A DNA stretch of 5,488 nt, taken from contig DIAV01000150.1 of assembly GCA_002415895.1 (NCBI GenBank), forward strand, positions 1,504 through 6,991. Reading direction: 5' to 3'. Each line of letters begins with the position of its first letter. The stretch's first letter is position 1. The notes under the pieces are model-generated. The model worked only from the letters and a program-made list of their open reading frames with translations. It made no database searches and was not told where the DNA came from. A program made the position numbers and the translations under genes. Of this stretch, positions 1 to 5,488 are shown one piece after another. This DNA is from Anaerolineales bacterium UBA5069. GTDB taxonomy: Bacteria > Chloroflexota > Anaerolineae > Caldilineales > Caldilineaceae.

Positions 1-35
1 GGCGGCAGGGTATAGTCAAAGAGTGCGGTATCCAC
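1..35 (-). CDS. queA: S-adenosylmethionine:tRNA ribosyltransferase-isomerase (QueA), N-terminal fragment only
   Basis: Only the first eleven codons and two bases of a twelfth lie in the window; the rest runs off the left edge. Read from a GTG at 33-35 the peptide is (M/V)DTALFDYTLPP. The LFDYxLP core matches the well-known start of QueA proteins (for example LFDFELPE in Bacillus). QueA transfers and isomerises the ribosyl part of SAM onto preQ1 at the wobble base of tRNA, making epoxyqueuosine in the cytoplasm. The GTG start is forced because an in-frame TGA stands at 42-44, just upstream, with no other start codon between. The ribosome site is weak (AGAAAG, about 10 bases upstream). The gene follows the acetyltransferase by 42 bases on the same strand with no terminator between, so it is probably read through from that operon. 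The identification rests on about 12 residues and needs the adjacent sequence. Confidence 0.62.
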   Translation of the reverse strand, partial: MDTALFDYTLP

Positions 36-77
36 AGAGAATCATCTTTCTGCTTCAGGCGCGACAACGCCCGCAAA

Positions 78-599
78 TCACACAACGCCAATGATCTCGC
101 TACGCCGTTCCAGCAGCATCACATCGCGCCATGTGCCGGCATGGATGCCATATTCCATGCGGGCGCGCCTGTGCAGCGTGCCAACCGTCCGAAACCCGCA
201 CGCGGCGTGCGAACGCAGGCTCGCCACATTCTCGGGGAAGATACCCGCCGTCAGAGTCCAGTAGCCCTGGGCCTCGCTCTCCGTCACCAGGGCGCGCAGC
301 AACATTTTGCCTATGCCTTCACCACGCGCGGCAGTTGCAACATAGATGCTCACCTCGGCCACGCCACGATAGACCGCGCGCGTCGAGATTGGGCTCAGTG
401 CCGCCCAACCCGCAATCTCGCCGCCCTCGCCACGTGCAACAAGCCGGCACGCGGCTGCCTTGCCGGCGCTCCAGGCCGCCCAGTTTTCCGGCGGCGCAGA
501 AGCAAAGGTGGCGTTGCCTGTGTCAATCCCTGCGCGGTAAATCGCTGCCACTGCCGGCCAGTCCGCTGCCGTCATCGCTTCAATCGTTGGCGTGCGCAT
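78..599 (-). CDS. GNAT family N-acetyltransferase, phosphinothricin acetyltransferase (PAT/MnaT) type
   Basis: A 173-residue cytoplasmic enzyme expected to move an acetyl group from acetyl-CoA to a primary amine. Visible motifs: TAADWPAVAAIY near residues 10-21, typical of the first GNAT strand and helix; EVSIYV at 82-87, carrying the Glu usual for PAT-like enzymes; the CoA-pyrophosphate loop RGEGIG at 92-97 (R-x-x-G-x-G); and the PAT/YncA signature N124-x-x-S127-x(3)-H131-x(3)-GF at 135-136, followed by W157-R-D159. Length is normal for the subfamily (about 165-185). Known members acetylate phosphinothricin, methionine sulfoximine or L-amino acids such as methionine; the substrate here is not known. 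I chose the ATG at 597-599 because the open frame farther upstream (to 758) is only the shadow of the neighbouring gene. An ATG at 573-575 is a possible shorter start. The start overlaps the end of the gamma-glutamyl hydrolase gene by 20 bases, implying translational coupling. Confidence 0.9.
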   Translation of the reverse strand: MRTPTIEAMTAADWPAVAAIYRAGIDTGNATFASAPPENWAAWSAGKAAACRLVARGEGGEIAGWAALSPISTRAVYRGVAEVSIYVATAARGEGIGKMLLRALVTESEAQGYWTLTAGIFPENVASLRSHAACGFRTVGTLHRRARMEYGIHAGTWRDVMLLERRSEIIGVV

Positions 600-1383
600 G
601 CACCATCCGCTGCTGTTGATCCGCGCGACACGCGGCCACAAAGCTGTCCCACAGTTGTTCCTGGCGCTGCGCCGTTGCGCCGCCATAATCCTGCGCGCGT
701 TCGGGATGCCACTGCACGCCCAGCAGCCAGCGGTGTGCAGGGCTCTCATACGCCTCAATCACCCACCCCTGCGTGCCGTCAAAGGCGGCGGGAACGAAGG
801 GCGCAGCCAGCGTATTCCTGTCCAGCGCCTGATGGTGATAAGTGTTGACAGCCAGCGTGCCCGCACCGAGAATTGCGCCAAGTTGGCTGCCCGCACAGAC
901 GGCCACATCGTGCAGGCGCGGTGCTTCGGTGCTGGAGCGGTGCCCGTCAATATGCTGCACCATGGCACCGCCCGCAGCCACGTTAAGCACCTGGCAACCG
1001 CGGCAAACGCCAAAAACAGGCATGTCGCGCGCAAGCACGGCGCGCCCCAGCGTTAACTCAAGCTCATCGCGGCGCAGGTCAATGCTCGCCACCTCCACGC
1101 CATCCTCTCCCTGGCCAAAGTAGCGAGGATGCACATCACCGCCACCTGCAAAGACAATGCCGTTCAAGTGGTCGAGGATCTCCACGGGCAGCCGCCCTTG
1201 CGCGTCCGGCGCAAATACGTCGCCCGAGGGCATCACCACGGGCGCATCAGGCGCAAGGATAAGGGGCGTCACCCCGCGCGCTTCCAAACGAGCCACATAG
1301 TTTGCCGTCCAGCGCGCCAACCATGCCGGCTCGCTCGAGCGCGACGTAATGCCGACCAGTATCGGGGGCGTATATACACCCAT
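580..1383 (-). CDS. Gamma-glutamyl-gamma-aminobutyrate hydrolase family protein (class I glutamine amidotransferase-like, peptidase C26)
   Basis: A 267-residue cytoplasmic hydrolase of the PuuD/C26 type, which cleaves gamma-glutamyl amide bonds with a Cys-His-Glu triad. Motifs in order: PILVGIT at 7-13; GIVFAGGGDVHP at 75-86; RRDELE at 104-109; the nucleophile elbow GVCRGCQVLNVAAGG at 125-139 with catalytic Cys127; NTYHHQA at 180-186; and GVQWHPE at 222-228 with His226 and Glu228. All three catalytic residues are present and the length fits the family (about 240-270). In E. coli PuuD releases GABA from gamma-glutamyl-GABA in putrescine breakdown, but no other puu gene is visible here, so the substrate could be another gamma-glutamyl compound. 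The start at 1381-1383 is well supported by an AGGAG eight bases upstream. That ribosome site begins inside the stop codon of the preceding alpha/beta hydrolase gene (11 bases between the genes), indicating coupled translation. Confidence 0.92.
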   Translation of the reverse strand: MGVYTPPILVGITSRSSEPAWLARWTANYVARLEARGVTPLILAPDAPVVMPSGDVFAPDAQGRLPVEILDHLNGIVFAGGGDVHPRYFGQGEDGVEVASIDLRRDELELTLGRAVLARDMPVFGVCRGCQVLNVAAGGAMVQHIDGHRSSTEAPRLHDVAVCAGSQLGAILGAGTLAVNTYHHQALDRNTLAAPFVPAAFDGTQGWVIEAYESPAHRWLLGVQWHPERAQDYGGATAQRQEQLWDSFVAACRADQQQRMVHAHAND

Positions 1384-1391
1384 TGCTCACG

Positions 1392-1396
1392 CTCCT
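1392..1396 (-). promoter_or_regulatory. Shine-Dalgarno AGGAG overlapping an upstream stop codon
   Basis: AGGAG lies eight bases before the ATG at 1381-1383. Its first two bases are the last two of the TAG stop (1395-1397) of the alpha/beta hydrolase gene. A ribosome finishing the upstream gene therefore sits on the start site of the gamma-glutamyl hydrolase, which fixes the start of that gene and suggests translational coupling. Confidence 0.75.
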
Positions 1397-2261
1397 ATCG
1401 GCTGTTCACGGCCAGGAATGCGCCCACCACCTCCCAGAAACGCTCTGTCTCTTCGAGAAAGGGGAAATGACCGCTGCGCTCAAAGACCACCAGTTTGGCA
1501 TTGCGCAAACCGTCCACCATTTGCTCCGAAACAGGCAGCGGGAACTGGGGATCATAGCGCCCGCAGATGACAAGCGCAGGCGCATCCGCCTCGCGCAGGC
1601 GCGCCGAATAGTCGAGGCGCGAGGCGGCAAGGTGCCAGTCGGTGCGCCCCGCGCGGCGGCGGAACCAATCGCGCAAGACGACAGGATCACTCACTGCCAG
1701 CCGCTTGTTGAGAAAGGATTCGCGTCGAATCATGTTTGCCGTCATCAACTGCGTGGCGCGGTTGGGAAAGAGCATTTGCAGGCTGCCCAGGCGCGCCATC
1801 GCACCAAACTTCGGATGTAGAGAGTTCCACAATGCACCCTCCGATTCCATATAAGCAGAGCCGCCCGCACCAGCGCCCACCAGCACCATGCGCCGCACGC
1901 GCACCGGCTGCTCAATTGCATAGGTGAGCAGCATGAGTCCGCCCATGCCGTGACCCAGCGCATCCACAGCGCCATGCACGCCGCAGGAATCCAGCGCGAT
2001 TGTGGCGCGTTCGTGCATTTCGGCCATGGCCCTGGGCGCGTTGCGCGCAGATCGCTCAACGGCAGGTGGTGCAAAGGTAATCACCCGCCGCCGCAAGGCC
2101 ACCAACCCCGTAATGAGTGCATCCACAATAAAGTCGCCCACTGCGCCAAAGCGGTGGGGGCCCGGCATGAGCAAAATCGGTTCGCCGCTGCCAAATGCGT
2201 AGACGGCGACACCCTCAACTTCGGCGAAAGGCGTACGGCTCATCGATTCGTCAGTTGCCAT
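1395..2261 (-). CDS. Alpha/beta hydrolase fold protein with Ser-to-Gly nucleophile elbow (possible non-hydrolytic homologue)
   Basis: A 288-residue protein with the layout of an alpha/beta hydrolase of the proline iminopeptidase/haloperoxidase type. Numbered from the ATG at 2259-2261: first strands at about 12-31 with PILLMPGPH at 28-36 where the oxyanion HG motif normally sits; strand RVITFAPP at 59-66; the elbow LGHGMGG at 102-108; RRMVLVGAGAGG at 123-134; a helical cap of about 100 residues; VICGRYD with the acid Asp237; and RSGHFPFLEE with His265. In active relatives the elbow is GHSMGG; here codon 105 is GGC (Gly) instead of a serine codon, while Asp and His are kept. It could be a pseudoenzyme, an enzyme using another nucleophile, or a sequencing error. 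No signal peptide is seen. An ATG at 2268-2270 and one at 2241-2243 are alternative starts; I prefer 2261 because GGGGGA lies eight bases upstream. It follows the acylase gene by 48 bases without a terminator. Confidence 0.88.
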   Translation of the reverse strand: MATDESMSRTPFAEVEGVAVYAFGSGEPILLMPGPHRFGAVGDFIVDALITGLVALRRRVITFAPPAVERSARNAPRAMAEMHERATIALDSCGVHGAVDALGHGMGGLMLLTYAIEQPVRVRRMVLVGAGAGGSAYMESEGALWNSLHPKFGAMARLGSLQMLFPNRATQLMTANMIRRESFLNKRLAVSDPVVLRDWFRRRAGRTDWHLAASRLDYSARLREADAPALVICGRYDPQFPLPVSEQMVDGLRNAKLVVFERSGHFPFLEETERFWEVVGAFLAVNSR

Positions 2262-2309
2262 GCAGCCCATCCCCCATTTCTGTACAAGGTTGCCAGGTGC
2301 GGCGCAATG

Positions 2310-4766
2310 CTATCCCCGGTGCGCTGGTTCAATGCGCAGCGTGTGGGCAGCAATCTTCTCCACGGCGGCCCGCTGCCAGGGCATGACATGATAGACGCCC
2401 TCGCGCCACATCATCATCTGGTCATCATAATTGCTGCTGATTGGGTGGCCCGATTGCCCTGTGGCAATGATCGTTGTCATGCGGTCCCAGGCACCCACCT
2501 CAATGATCTGGCGATAGGTGGGAATCACCTGCACCATGCCCAGCGGGATCTGCGGCGTATAGCGCGTTTGCAGTGGCGTGCTGTTATCGCCCCCCACAGG
2601 AAAGGGGCCGCGGTTGAAGATGCTGCGCAACAGGCGTGCGCTGCCCATTGGATGCGCATACATCACCTGATGGGAGCGCCCCCACTGCCATTTGAGCGCA
2701 CTGTCGCCCAGCAGTTCGCGAATCTGGTGAACGGCGTGGGTGAGCGCCTCCTGGAGCAATTCATCGCGCGTGCGGCGGCGGCCCGTGGCGGCTTCGGTGT
2801 ACCAAACAGATTGCTCTTCGCTGCCCAGCAGCGCCAGCAGATGCTCCTGCGCCTTGTCCACGTGCGACGAGAAGGGGAAGATGGGAGTCGCGCTCGTGCC
2901 CAAATAGCCGCTGCGCGCCGCCCCCAGTTTGTCACCGTAGACCATCCACAGCAGGTCAATCAGCACATAGTGAAAAACGAGCGCCGCCGTGCTGTCGGTG
3001 TCCATGCGCAAATTCCACTTGCGCAGCGCCTGAATTGAAATCTTCTCCCACGGGTTTTCGCTGTTCAGCAACGTTAGCCAGCGCACAAGTTCGCCGGCGA
3101 ACCGGCTCGTGACATCCAGCTGGATTTCCTCCATATCACGCACGCTGTAGCGCTCGCGTTCGGCCAGCATCTCGTCAATACGCTGGGCGCGGTAGCCGGG
3201 ATCAAACTCCAGCCCCAGAAAATGCGGATAGTCGTCGCCCGCGGGGCGGTTATTGGCCGCGACAATGCGCCCCGATTCCGGATCATCCAGATGGGGCAGT
3301 TCGTCGAAGGGGACAAAACCCTGCCACTCGTGCTCGCCCGTCCAGCCCGGCGCAGGCACAATGCCGGGGTTCTGTGCACGCCCCGGAATTTGCCCGGCAA
3401 AGCGATAGGCAAGTGCGCCGCGCACATCTGCCAGCACAACGCTTTGCGAAGGCGCAGACCACGCCCGCAGCGCGTCGACCGCTTCTTCCATCGTTGCGGC
3501 CCGATTGAGTTGCAGCGCGCTGCGCAGAAACCCGCCCCCTTCGCTGCCCACCCAGCGCACGGCCAGCGGCGGCAACTTCGCGTCCCCCAGCAGCCCCGTG
3601 AGCAACGGCCCGTGGCGCGTCACGATCACACGCTCCACGTGCGGCTGTTGCCGCCCGCGCACGCGAATATGCTCCTCAAATACCTGCGCCGCCTCCCAGC
3701 CGCCGCGCCAGCCATAGGCGCCTGGTTCCTGCGGATTCTCGCGCTCGAGGTAGAGGTCCTGCTGGTCGGCTTGCCCGTTGGCAAGACCCCACGCCAAAAA
3801 CTCATTGTGGCCGATAATGACGCCCGGCGCGCCGGCAAAGGACGCCCCCGCCGCCTCAAAGTCTGGGCAAGCCAAGTGCACTTCATACCAGACAACCGGA
3901 ATTTGCGCGGGCAGGTGCGTATCATTCGCCAGCACGGCCTTGCGCGTGAGGCTGCGCTTGGGCGCAACCACCCACGCGTTGCTTCCCTGCCCCCCGTGCA
4001 ACCCACCCACCCACTGCTTGAGCGGCTCCATAAAGTTGAGCAGCAGCCCGGCGGCATAGACAAGGCGCGCGTGCGGCACGCCATCTGCCTCGAGGATGGC
4101 AGGCGTTCGCGGCGATGCGCTCGGCTCCAGTTCCGAGGCTCGGTACGGATCGCTTTCGGCAAGCAGTAGCAGCCGCACCAATTCGCTTTCCCAATTGGCG
4201 CTCTGTCCCCATGCCACCAGTTTGAGATAGGCGAGGCTGTCCAGCGGCGTCCACGGCGCAGGGCGTGCGCCCAGCAGGTTGAGTTCGGGGGCAAGGCGAC
4301 CGAGACGGCTCGTGATGTAGGCGTTGACCCCTTCGGCATACCATGAGAGCACAGCGCGCGTTTCATCATCCAGCGCGTCATACTCCCGTTGCGCGGCGCG
4401 CAAGAAGCCCACCGTGCGGCTAAAACGGTCCGCATCCAGCGCCGCCTCGCCAAAGAGCTCTGCCAGCGTGCCCGCGGCAATGCGACGATTCTGCTCCATC
4501 TGCCACATGCGATCCTGCGCGTGGACGAAGCCCTGTGTGCGAAAGAGGTCCGCGCGGGTGGTGGCGTAAATGTGGGGCACGCCATGCTTGTCGCGCAGTA
4601 CATCCACAGGGGCATCCAGGCCCGTCATGGCAAGCACGCCGCTCAGGCGCGGCTGGGCGCGCGCAATGCGCCACCAGTAGAGGTAGCCGAAGAGGACGCC
4701 AAAGAGAACAATGCCGATGACGGCCAGGATGCCGATAATGATTGCGACGACTGTGCTGATGCCCAT
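2310..4766 (-). CDS. Membrane-anchored penicillin acylase family protein (Ntn-hydrolase, peptidase S45)
   Basis: An 818-residue precursor of an N-terminal-nucleophile amidase. Residues 5-30 are a long hydrophobic segment (VVAIIIGILAVIGIVLFGVL) followed by WWRIAR, a signal anchor or uncleaved leader, so the catalytic part is probably outside the cytoplasmic membrane. The alpha region covers about 45-220, with DVLRDKHGVPHIYA and RTQGFVHAQDRMWQMEQNRR. The self-cleavage site is GGQGSNAWVV: Gly261/Ser262, where Ser262 would become the free N-terminal nucleophile of the beta chain. Further family landmarks: WGLANGQADQQDLY at 326-339, whose Asp334 and Asp337 match the calcium-site Asp positions of penicillin G acylase; ANNRP at 504-508 with the oxyanion Asn; GPFPVGGDNSTP at 720-731; and GQSGHPISSNYDDQ at 770-783. 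Known relatives cleave penicillins, cephalosporins, acyl-homoserine lactones or aculeacin; the substrate here is unknown. The ATG at 4764-4766 is chosen because the anchor begins there; it lacks a clear Shine-Dalgarno. An ATG at 4803-4805 is an alternative. Confidence 0.93.
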   Translation of the reverse strand: MGISTVVAIIIGILAVIGIVLFGVLFGYLYWWRIARAQPRLSGVLAMTGLDAPVDVLRDKHGVPHIYATTRADLFRTQGFVHAQDRMWQMEQNRRIAAGTLAELFGEAALDADRFSRTVGFLRAAQREYDALDDETRAVLSWYAEGVNAYITSRLGRLAPELNLLGARPAPWTPLDSLAYLKLVAWGQSANWESELVRLLLLAESDPYRASELEPSASPRTPAILEADGVPHARLVYAAGLLLNFMEPLKQWVGGLHGGQGSNAWVVAPKRSLTRKAVLANDTHLPAQIPVVWYEVHLACPDFEAAGASFAGAPGVIIGHNEFLAWGLANGQADQQDLYLERENPQEPGAYGWRGGWEAAQVFEEHIRVRGRQQPHVERVIVTRHGPLLTGLLGDAKLPPLAVRWVGSEGGGFLRSALQLNRAATMEEAVDALRAWSAPSQSVVLADVRGALAYRFAGQIPGRAQNPGIVPAPGWTGEHEWQGFVPFDELPHLDDPESGRIVAANNRPAGDDYPHFLGLEFDPGYRAQRIDEMLAERERYSVRDMEEIQLDVTSRFAGELVRWLTLLNSENPWEKISIQALRKWNLRMDTDSTAALVFHYVLIDLLWMVYGDKLGAARSGYLGTSATPIFPFSSHVDKAQEHLLALLGSEEQSVWYTEAATGRRRTRDELLQEALTHAVHQIRELLGDSALKWQWGRSHQVMYAHPMGSARLLRSIFNRGPFPVGGDNSTPLQTRYTPQIPLGMVQVIPTYRQIIEVGAWDRMTTIIATGQSGHPISSNYDDQMMMWREGVYHVMPWQRAAVEKIAAHTLRIEPAHRG
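3978..3986 (-). other. Predicted autoproteolytic site Gly/Ser of the acylase precursor
   Basis: Codons for Gly261-Ser262-Asn263 of the acylase. By homology with penicillin acylases, the precursor cuts itself between Gly and Ser, and Ser262 (AGC at 3981-3983) becomes the N-terminal nucleophile of the beta subunit. The site is inferred from the conserved GSNAWVV motif; processing itself is not visible in DNA. Confidence 0.75.
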
Positions 4767-4807
4767 AGTGCGCGGTCTGATGAATGATGCGGCCCTTATC
4801 TGCATCC

Positions 4808-4813
4808 ATTCTA
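4808..4813 (-). promoter_or_regulatory. Possible -10 element TAGAAT ahead of the acylase operon
   Basis: On the minus strand TAGAAT lies between the terminator and the acylase gene. It would place a transcription start near 4800 and a leader of roughly 35 bases before the ATG at 4766. It would also make the alternative ATG at 4803-4805 unusable. No convincing -35 hexamer is seen at the usual spacing (ACTGCG occupies it), so this is only a candidate. Confidence 0.25.
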
Positions 4814-4860
4814 CACGCGCGGCCGCTGCACGCAGTAGGCAGAGACCCGATGCAGGGCGC

Positions 4861-4891
4861 AAAAAAACCGGCCCGTTAGCAGGGCCGGTTT
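4861..4891 (-). terminator. Intrinsic (rho-independent) terminator of the DUF2294-type gene
   Basis: On the minus strand a perfect 10-base-pair stem, AAACCGGCCC paired with GGGCCGGTTT (arms 4882-4891 and 4865-4874), encloses a 7-base loop (TGCTAAC). It runs into seven consecutive T residues (4861-4867, partly in the stem). The stem core is all G/C. It starts 19 bases after the TGA of the 4911-5351 gene and separates that gene from the downstream acylase operon. The lack of a T-tract on the plus strand argues that it acts for minus-strand transcription only. Confidence 0.9.
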
Positions 4892-4910
4892 GCTGGGCAA
4901 TGCATGCACA

Positions 4911-5351
4911 TCATGCGTCGCTGCAACTGCGCGCAGGGGGCTGCATGACAAAGGAACGAGGCATATCGCGCAGGGTGACTGCGTAGCTAATGCTTTCATC
5001 GGCAAAGTTCATCAACACGCGGCTTTCGGCTACATAGCAGTCAAGCCGACGTTCAACCTGATCGGCCAGCCAGGGGTACAGATCATCCAGCAACTCGTGC
5101 AATTGTTTGCGCACAGTGGCGGGGCCGCCCGCGTGCTGGGCCACTTCACGTTCCCACGGTGTAAACGCCTCCTCCATGCGCAAGAGGAGTGTGTCACCGT
5201 CCAGGCTTGCACACGGGCGTACACCGGGGCGGGCAAAGCGGCGCTGCCATTCGCGGTGAAAATCGCGCGCCATATCCGCCAATAGCGCAGCAACCGGCGC
5301 TTGTGCAGGTACAGCCGCCGTCGCAGTGCGATGTGCAGAAGCAACCGACAT
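4911..5351 (-). CDS. DUF2294 (MpsC-like) domain-containing protein
   Basis: A 146-residue soluble protein without signal peptide or membrane segment. Residues about 20-127 show the layout of the DUF2294 family (PF10057, also named MpsC-like): an N-terminal amphipathic helix (ALLADMARDFHREWQRRF), a strand DGDTLLLRMEEAFTPWE (51-67) matching the family's 'dd.vlvrl.g.lTp.E' pattern, a long charged helix VRKQLHELLDDLYPWLADQVERRL (80-103), then two strands CYVAESRVLMNFADESISYAVTL (105-127). MpsC is named from a Na+-translocating, membrane-potential-generating system, but most family members have no proven role and none is assigned here. A low-complexity Ala-rich leader (1-20) precedes the domain. 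The ATG at 5349-5351 is chosen for the GGAGGG three bases upstream; an ATG ten codons farther up (5381) has no such site. It appears to be a single-gene unit ended by the terminator just downstream. The family assignment is from memory of the pattern. Confidence 0.72.
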   Translation of the reverse strand: MSVASAHRTATAAVPAQAPVAALLADMARDFHREWQRRFARPGVRPCASLDGDTLLLRMEEAFTPWEREVAQHAGGPATVRKQLHELLDDLYPWLADQVERRLDCYVAESRVLMNFADESISYAVTLRDMPRSFVMQPPARSCSDA

Positions 5352-5354
5352 AAA

Positions 5355-5360
5355 CCCTCC
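5355..5360 (-). promoter_or_regulatory. Shine-Dalgarno GGAGGG for the DUF2294-type gene
   Basis: GGAGGG followed by TTT and the ATG at 5349-5351. The spacing is short but the match is strong. It lies inside the longer possible reading frame that begins at 5381 and so decides in favour of the 5351 start. Confidence 0.65.
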
Positions 5361-5488
5361 AGGGCAAAGGCGGGGGCGCACATTTTGAACGACACCCGCT
5401 GTGTGAGCGAACCGCCTGACTACCCTAGCAGGCCCACATTACGGGCGTATTTCGGTTTCGTTGCGAACGACACGCGGCCGGCGTCTTG
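5361..5488. other. Non-coding upstream region at the right edge
   Basis: No supported gene is seen here. All three minus-strand frames stay open for about 15-22 codons from the window edge before stopping (TAG at 5420-5422 in one frame), so the tail of an upstream gene could be present, but nothing distinguishes one frame from another. A weak AT-rich hexamer, CAAAAT (minus strand, 5383-5388), with TTCGCT 18 bases upstream, is a poor promoter candidate. A 4-bp hairpin (5432-5446) has no T-run and is not a terminator. Confidence 0.4.
5387..5473. repeat. Pair of 9-bp direct repeats upstream of the DUF2294-type gene
   Basis: GAACGACAC occurs at 5387-5395 and again at 5465-5473 (plus-strand reading), 78 bases from start to start. 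The second copy overlaps a small palindrome, TCGTT-GCG-AACGA at 5458-5470. Together they lie in the only non-coding stretch before this gene and could be operator half-sites. The function is unproven and a 9-base repeat could be chance. Confidence 0.3.

Noticed and set aside
600..758. N-terminal extension of the acetyltransferase up to 758
   Set aside because: The extra 53 residues are Arg/Cys-rich, match no GNAT feature and are antiparallel in content to nothing expected; they are the out-of-frame reading of the gamma-glutamyl hydrolase C-terminus.
1950..3038. Long plus-strand open frame of 362 codons
   Set aside because: It lies opposite the alpha/beta hydrolase and acylase genes, spans the gap between them, and its translation is rich in His, Arg, Ala and Gln with no family motif. 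It is an antisense shadow, common in GC-rich DNA.
3222..4169. Plus-strand open frame of 315 codons
   Set aside because: It lies wholly antisense to the acylase gene, whose motifs are intact across the same bases; composition is Arg/Pro/His-rich and shows no domain.
3626..4615. Minus-strand open frame of 329 codons in another frame of the acylase
   Set aside because: Rich in Arg, Cys and Trp with no motifs; it overlaps the well-supported acylase frame and is a shadow.
4767..4910. Riboswitch or small RNA between the terminator and the acylase gene
   Set aside because: Apart from the terminator, the gap holds no conserved RNA element that I recognise and is too short for most riboswitch classes.
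5432..5446. Hairpin gccc-acattac-gggc
   Set aside because: The stem is only four base pairs and no T-tract follows on either strand, so it cannot be called a terminator.
5420..5488. Possible C-terminal tail of an upstream minus-strand gene
   Set aside because: All three frames are open for 15-22 codons from the edge, so an open frame here carries no information, and none of the peptides is recognisable.

Overview
The window is GC-rich, densely coded chromosomal DNA in which every gene I can support lies on the minus strand. Nothing marks it as mobile: I see no IS, tRNA, rRNA, CRISPR array or phage gene. Codon use and gene content (a membrane-anchored penicillin-acylase relative, a DUF2294/MpsC-like protein and an alpha/beta hydrolase of the proline-iminopeptidase type) would suit a Chloroflexota-like or other GC-rich free-living bacterium. 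That placement is a tentative inference, because no taxonomic marker gene is complete here.

Reading in the direction of transcription (right to left): about 137 bases of non-coding DNA at the right edge hold a 9-bp direct repeat and a small palindrome. They lead into a 146-residue DUF2294-type gene (4911-5351), which is closed 19 bases later by a strong intrinsic terminator (4861-4891). A second transcription unit then starts around 4800. Its genes are a large membrane-anchored Ntn-hydrolase of the penicillin acylase family (2310-4766), an alpha/beta hydrolase whose nucleophilic serine is replaced by glycine (1395-2261), a class I glutamine-amidotransferase-like gamma-glutamyl hydrolase of peptidase family C26 (580-1383), a GNAT acetyltransferase of the phosphinothricin-acetyltransferase type (78-599), and the first codons of what looks like queA (1-35, cut by the window edge).

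The spacings (48 bases, 11 bases, a 20-base overlap, then 42 bases) and the absence of terminators between the genes suggest a single operon of five genes. Three of them are amide or peptide-bond hydrolase folds and one is an N-acyltransferase, so a role in turnover or detoxification of acylated amines or gamma-glutamyl compounds is possible. No substrate can be read from the sequence. queA (tRNA queuosine synthesis) is probably a housekeeping passenger at the end.

This is largely an ordinary metabolic region. The one clearly unusual molecular feature is the Ser-to-Gly change in the nucleophile elbow of the alpha/beta hydrolase, with the Asp and His of the triad still present.
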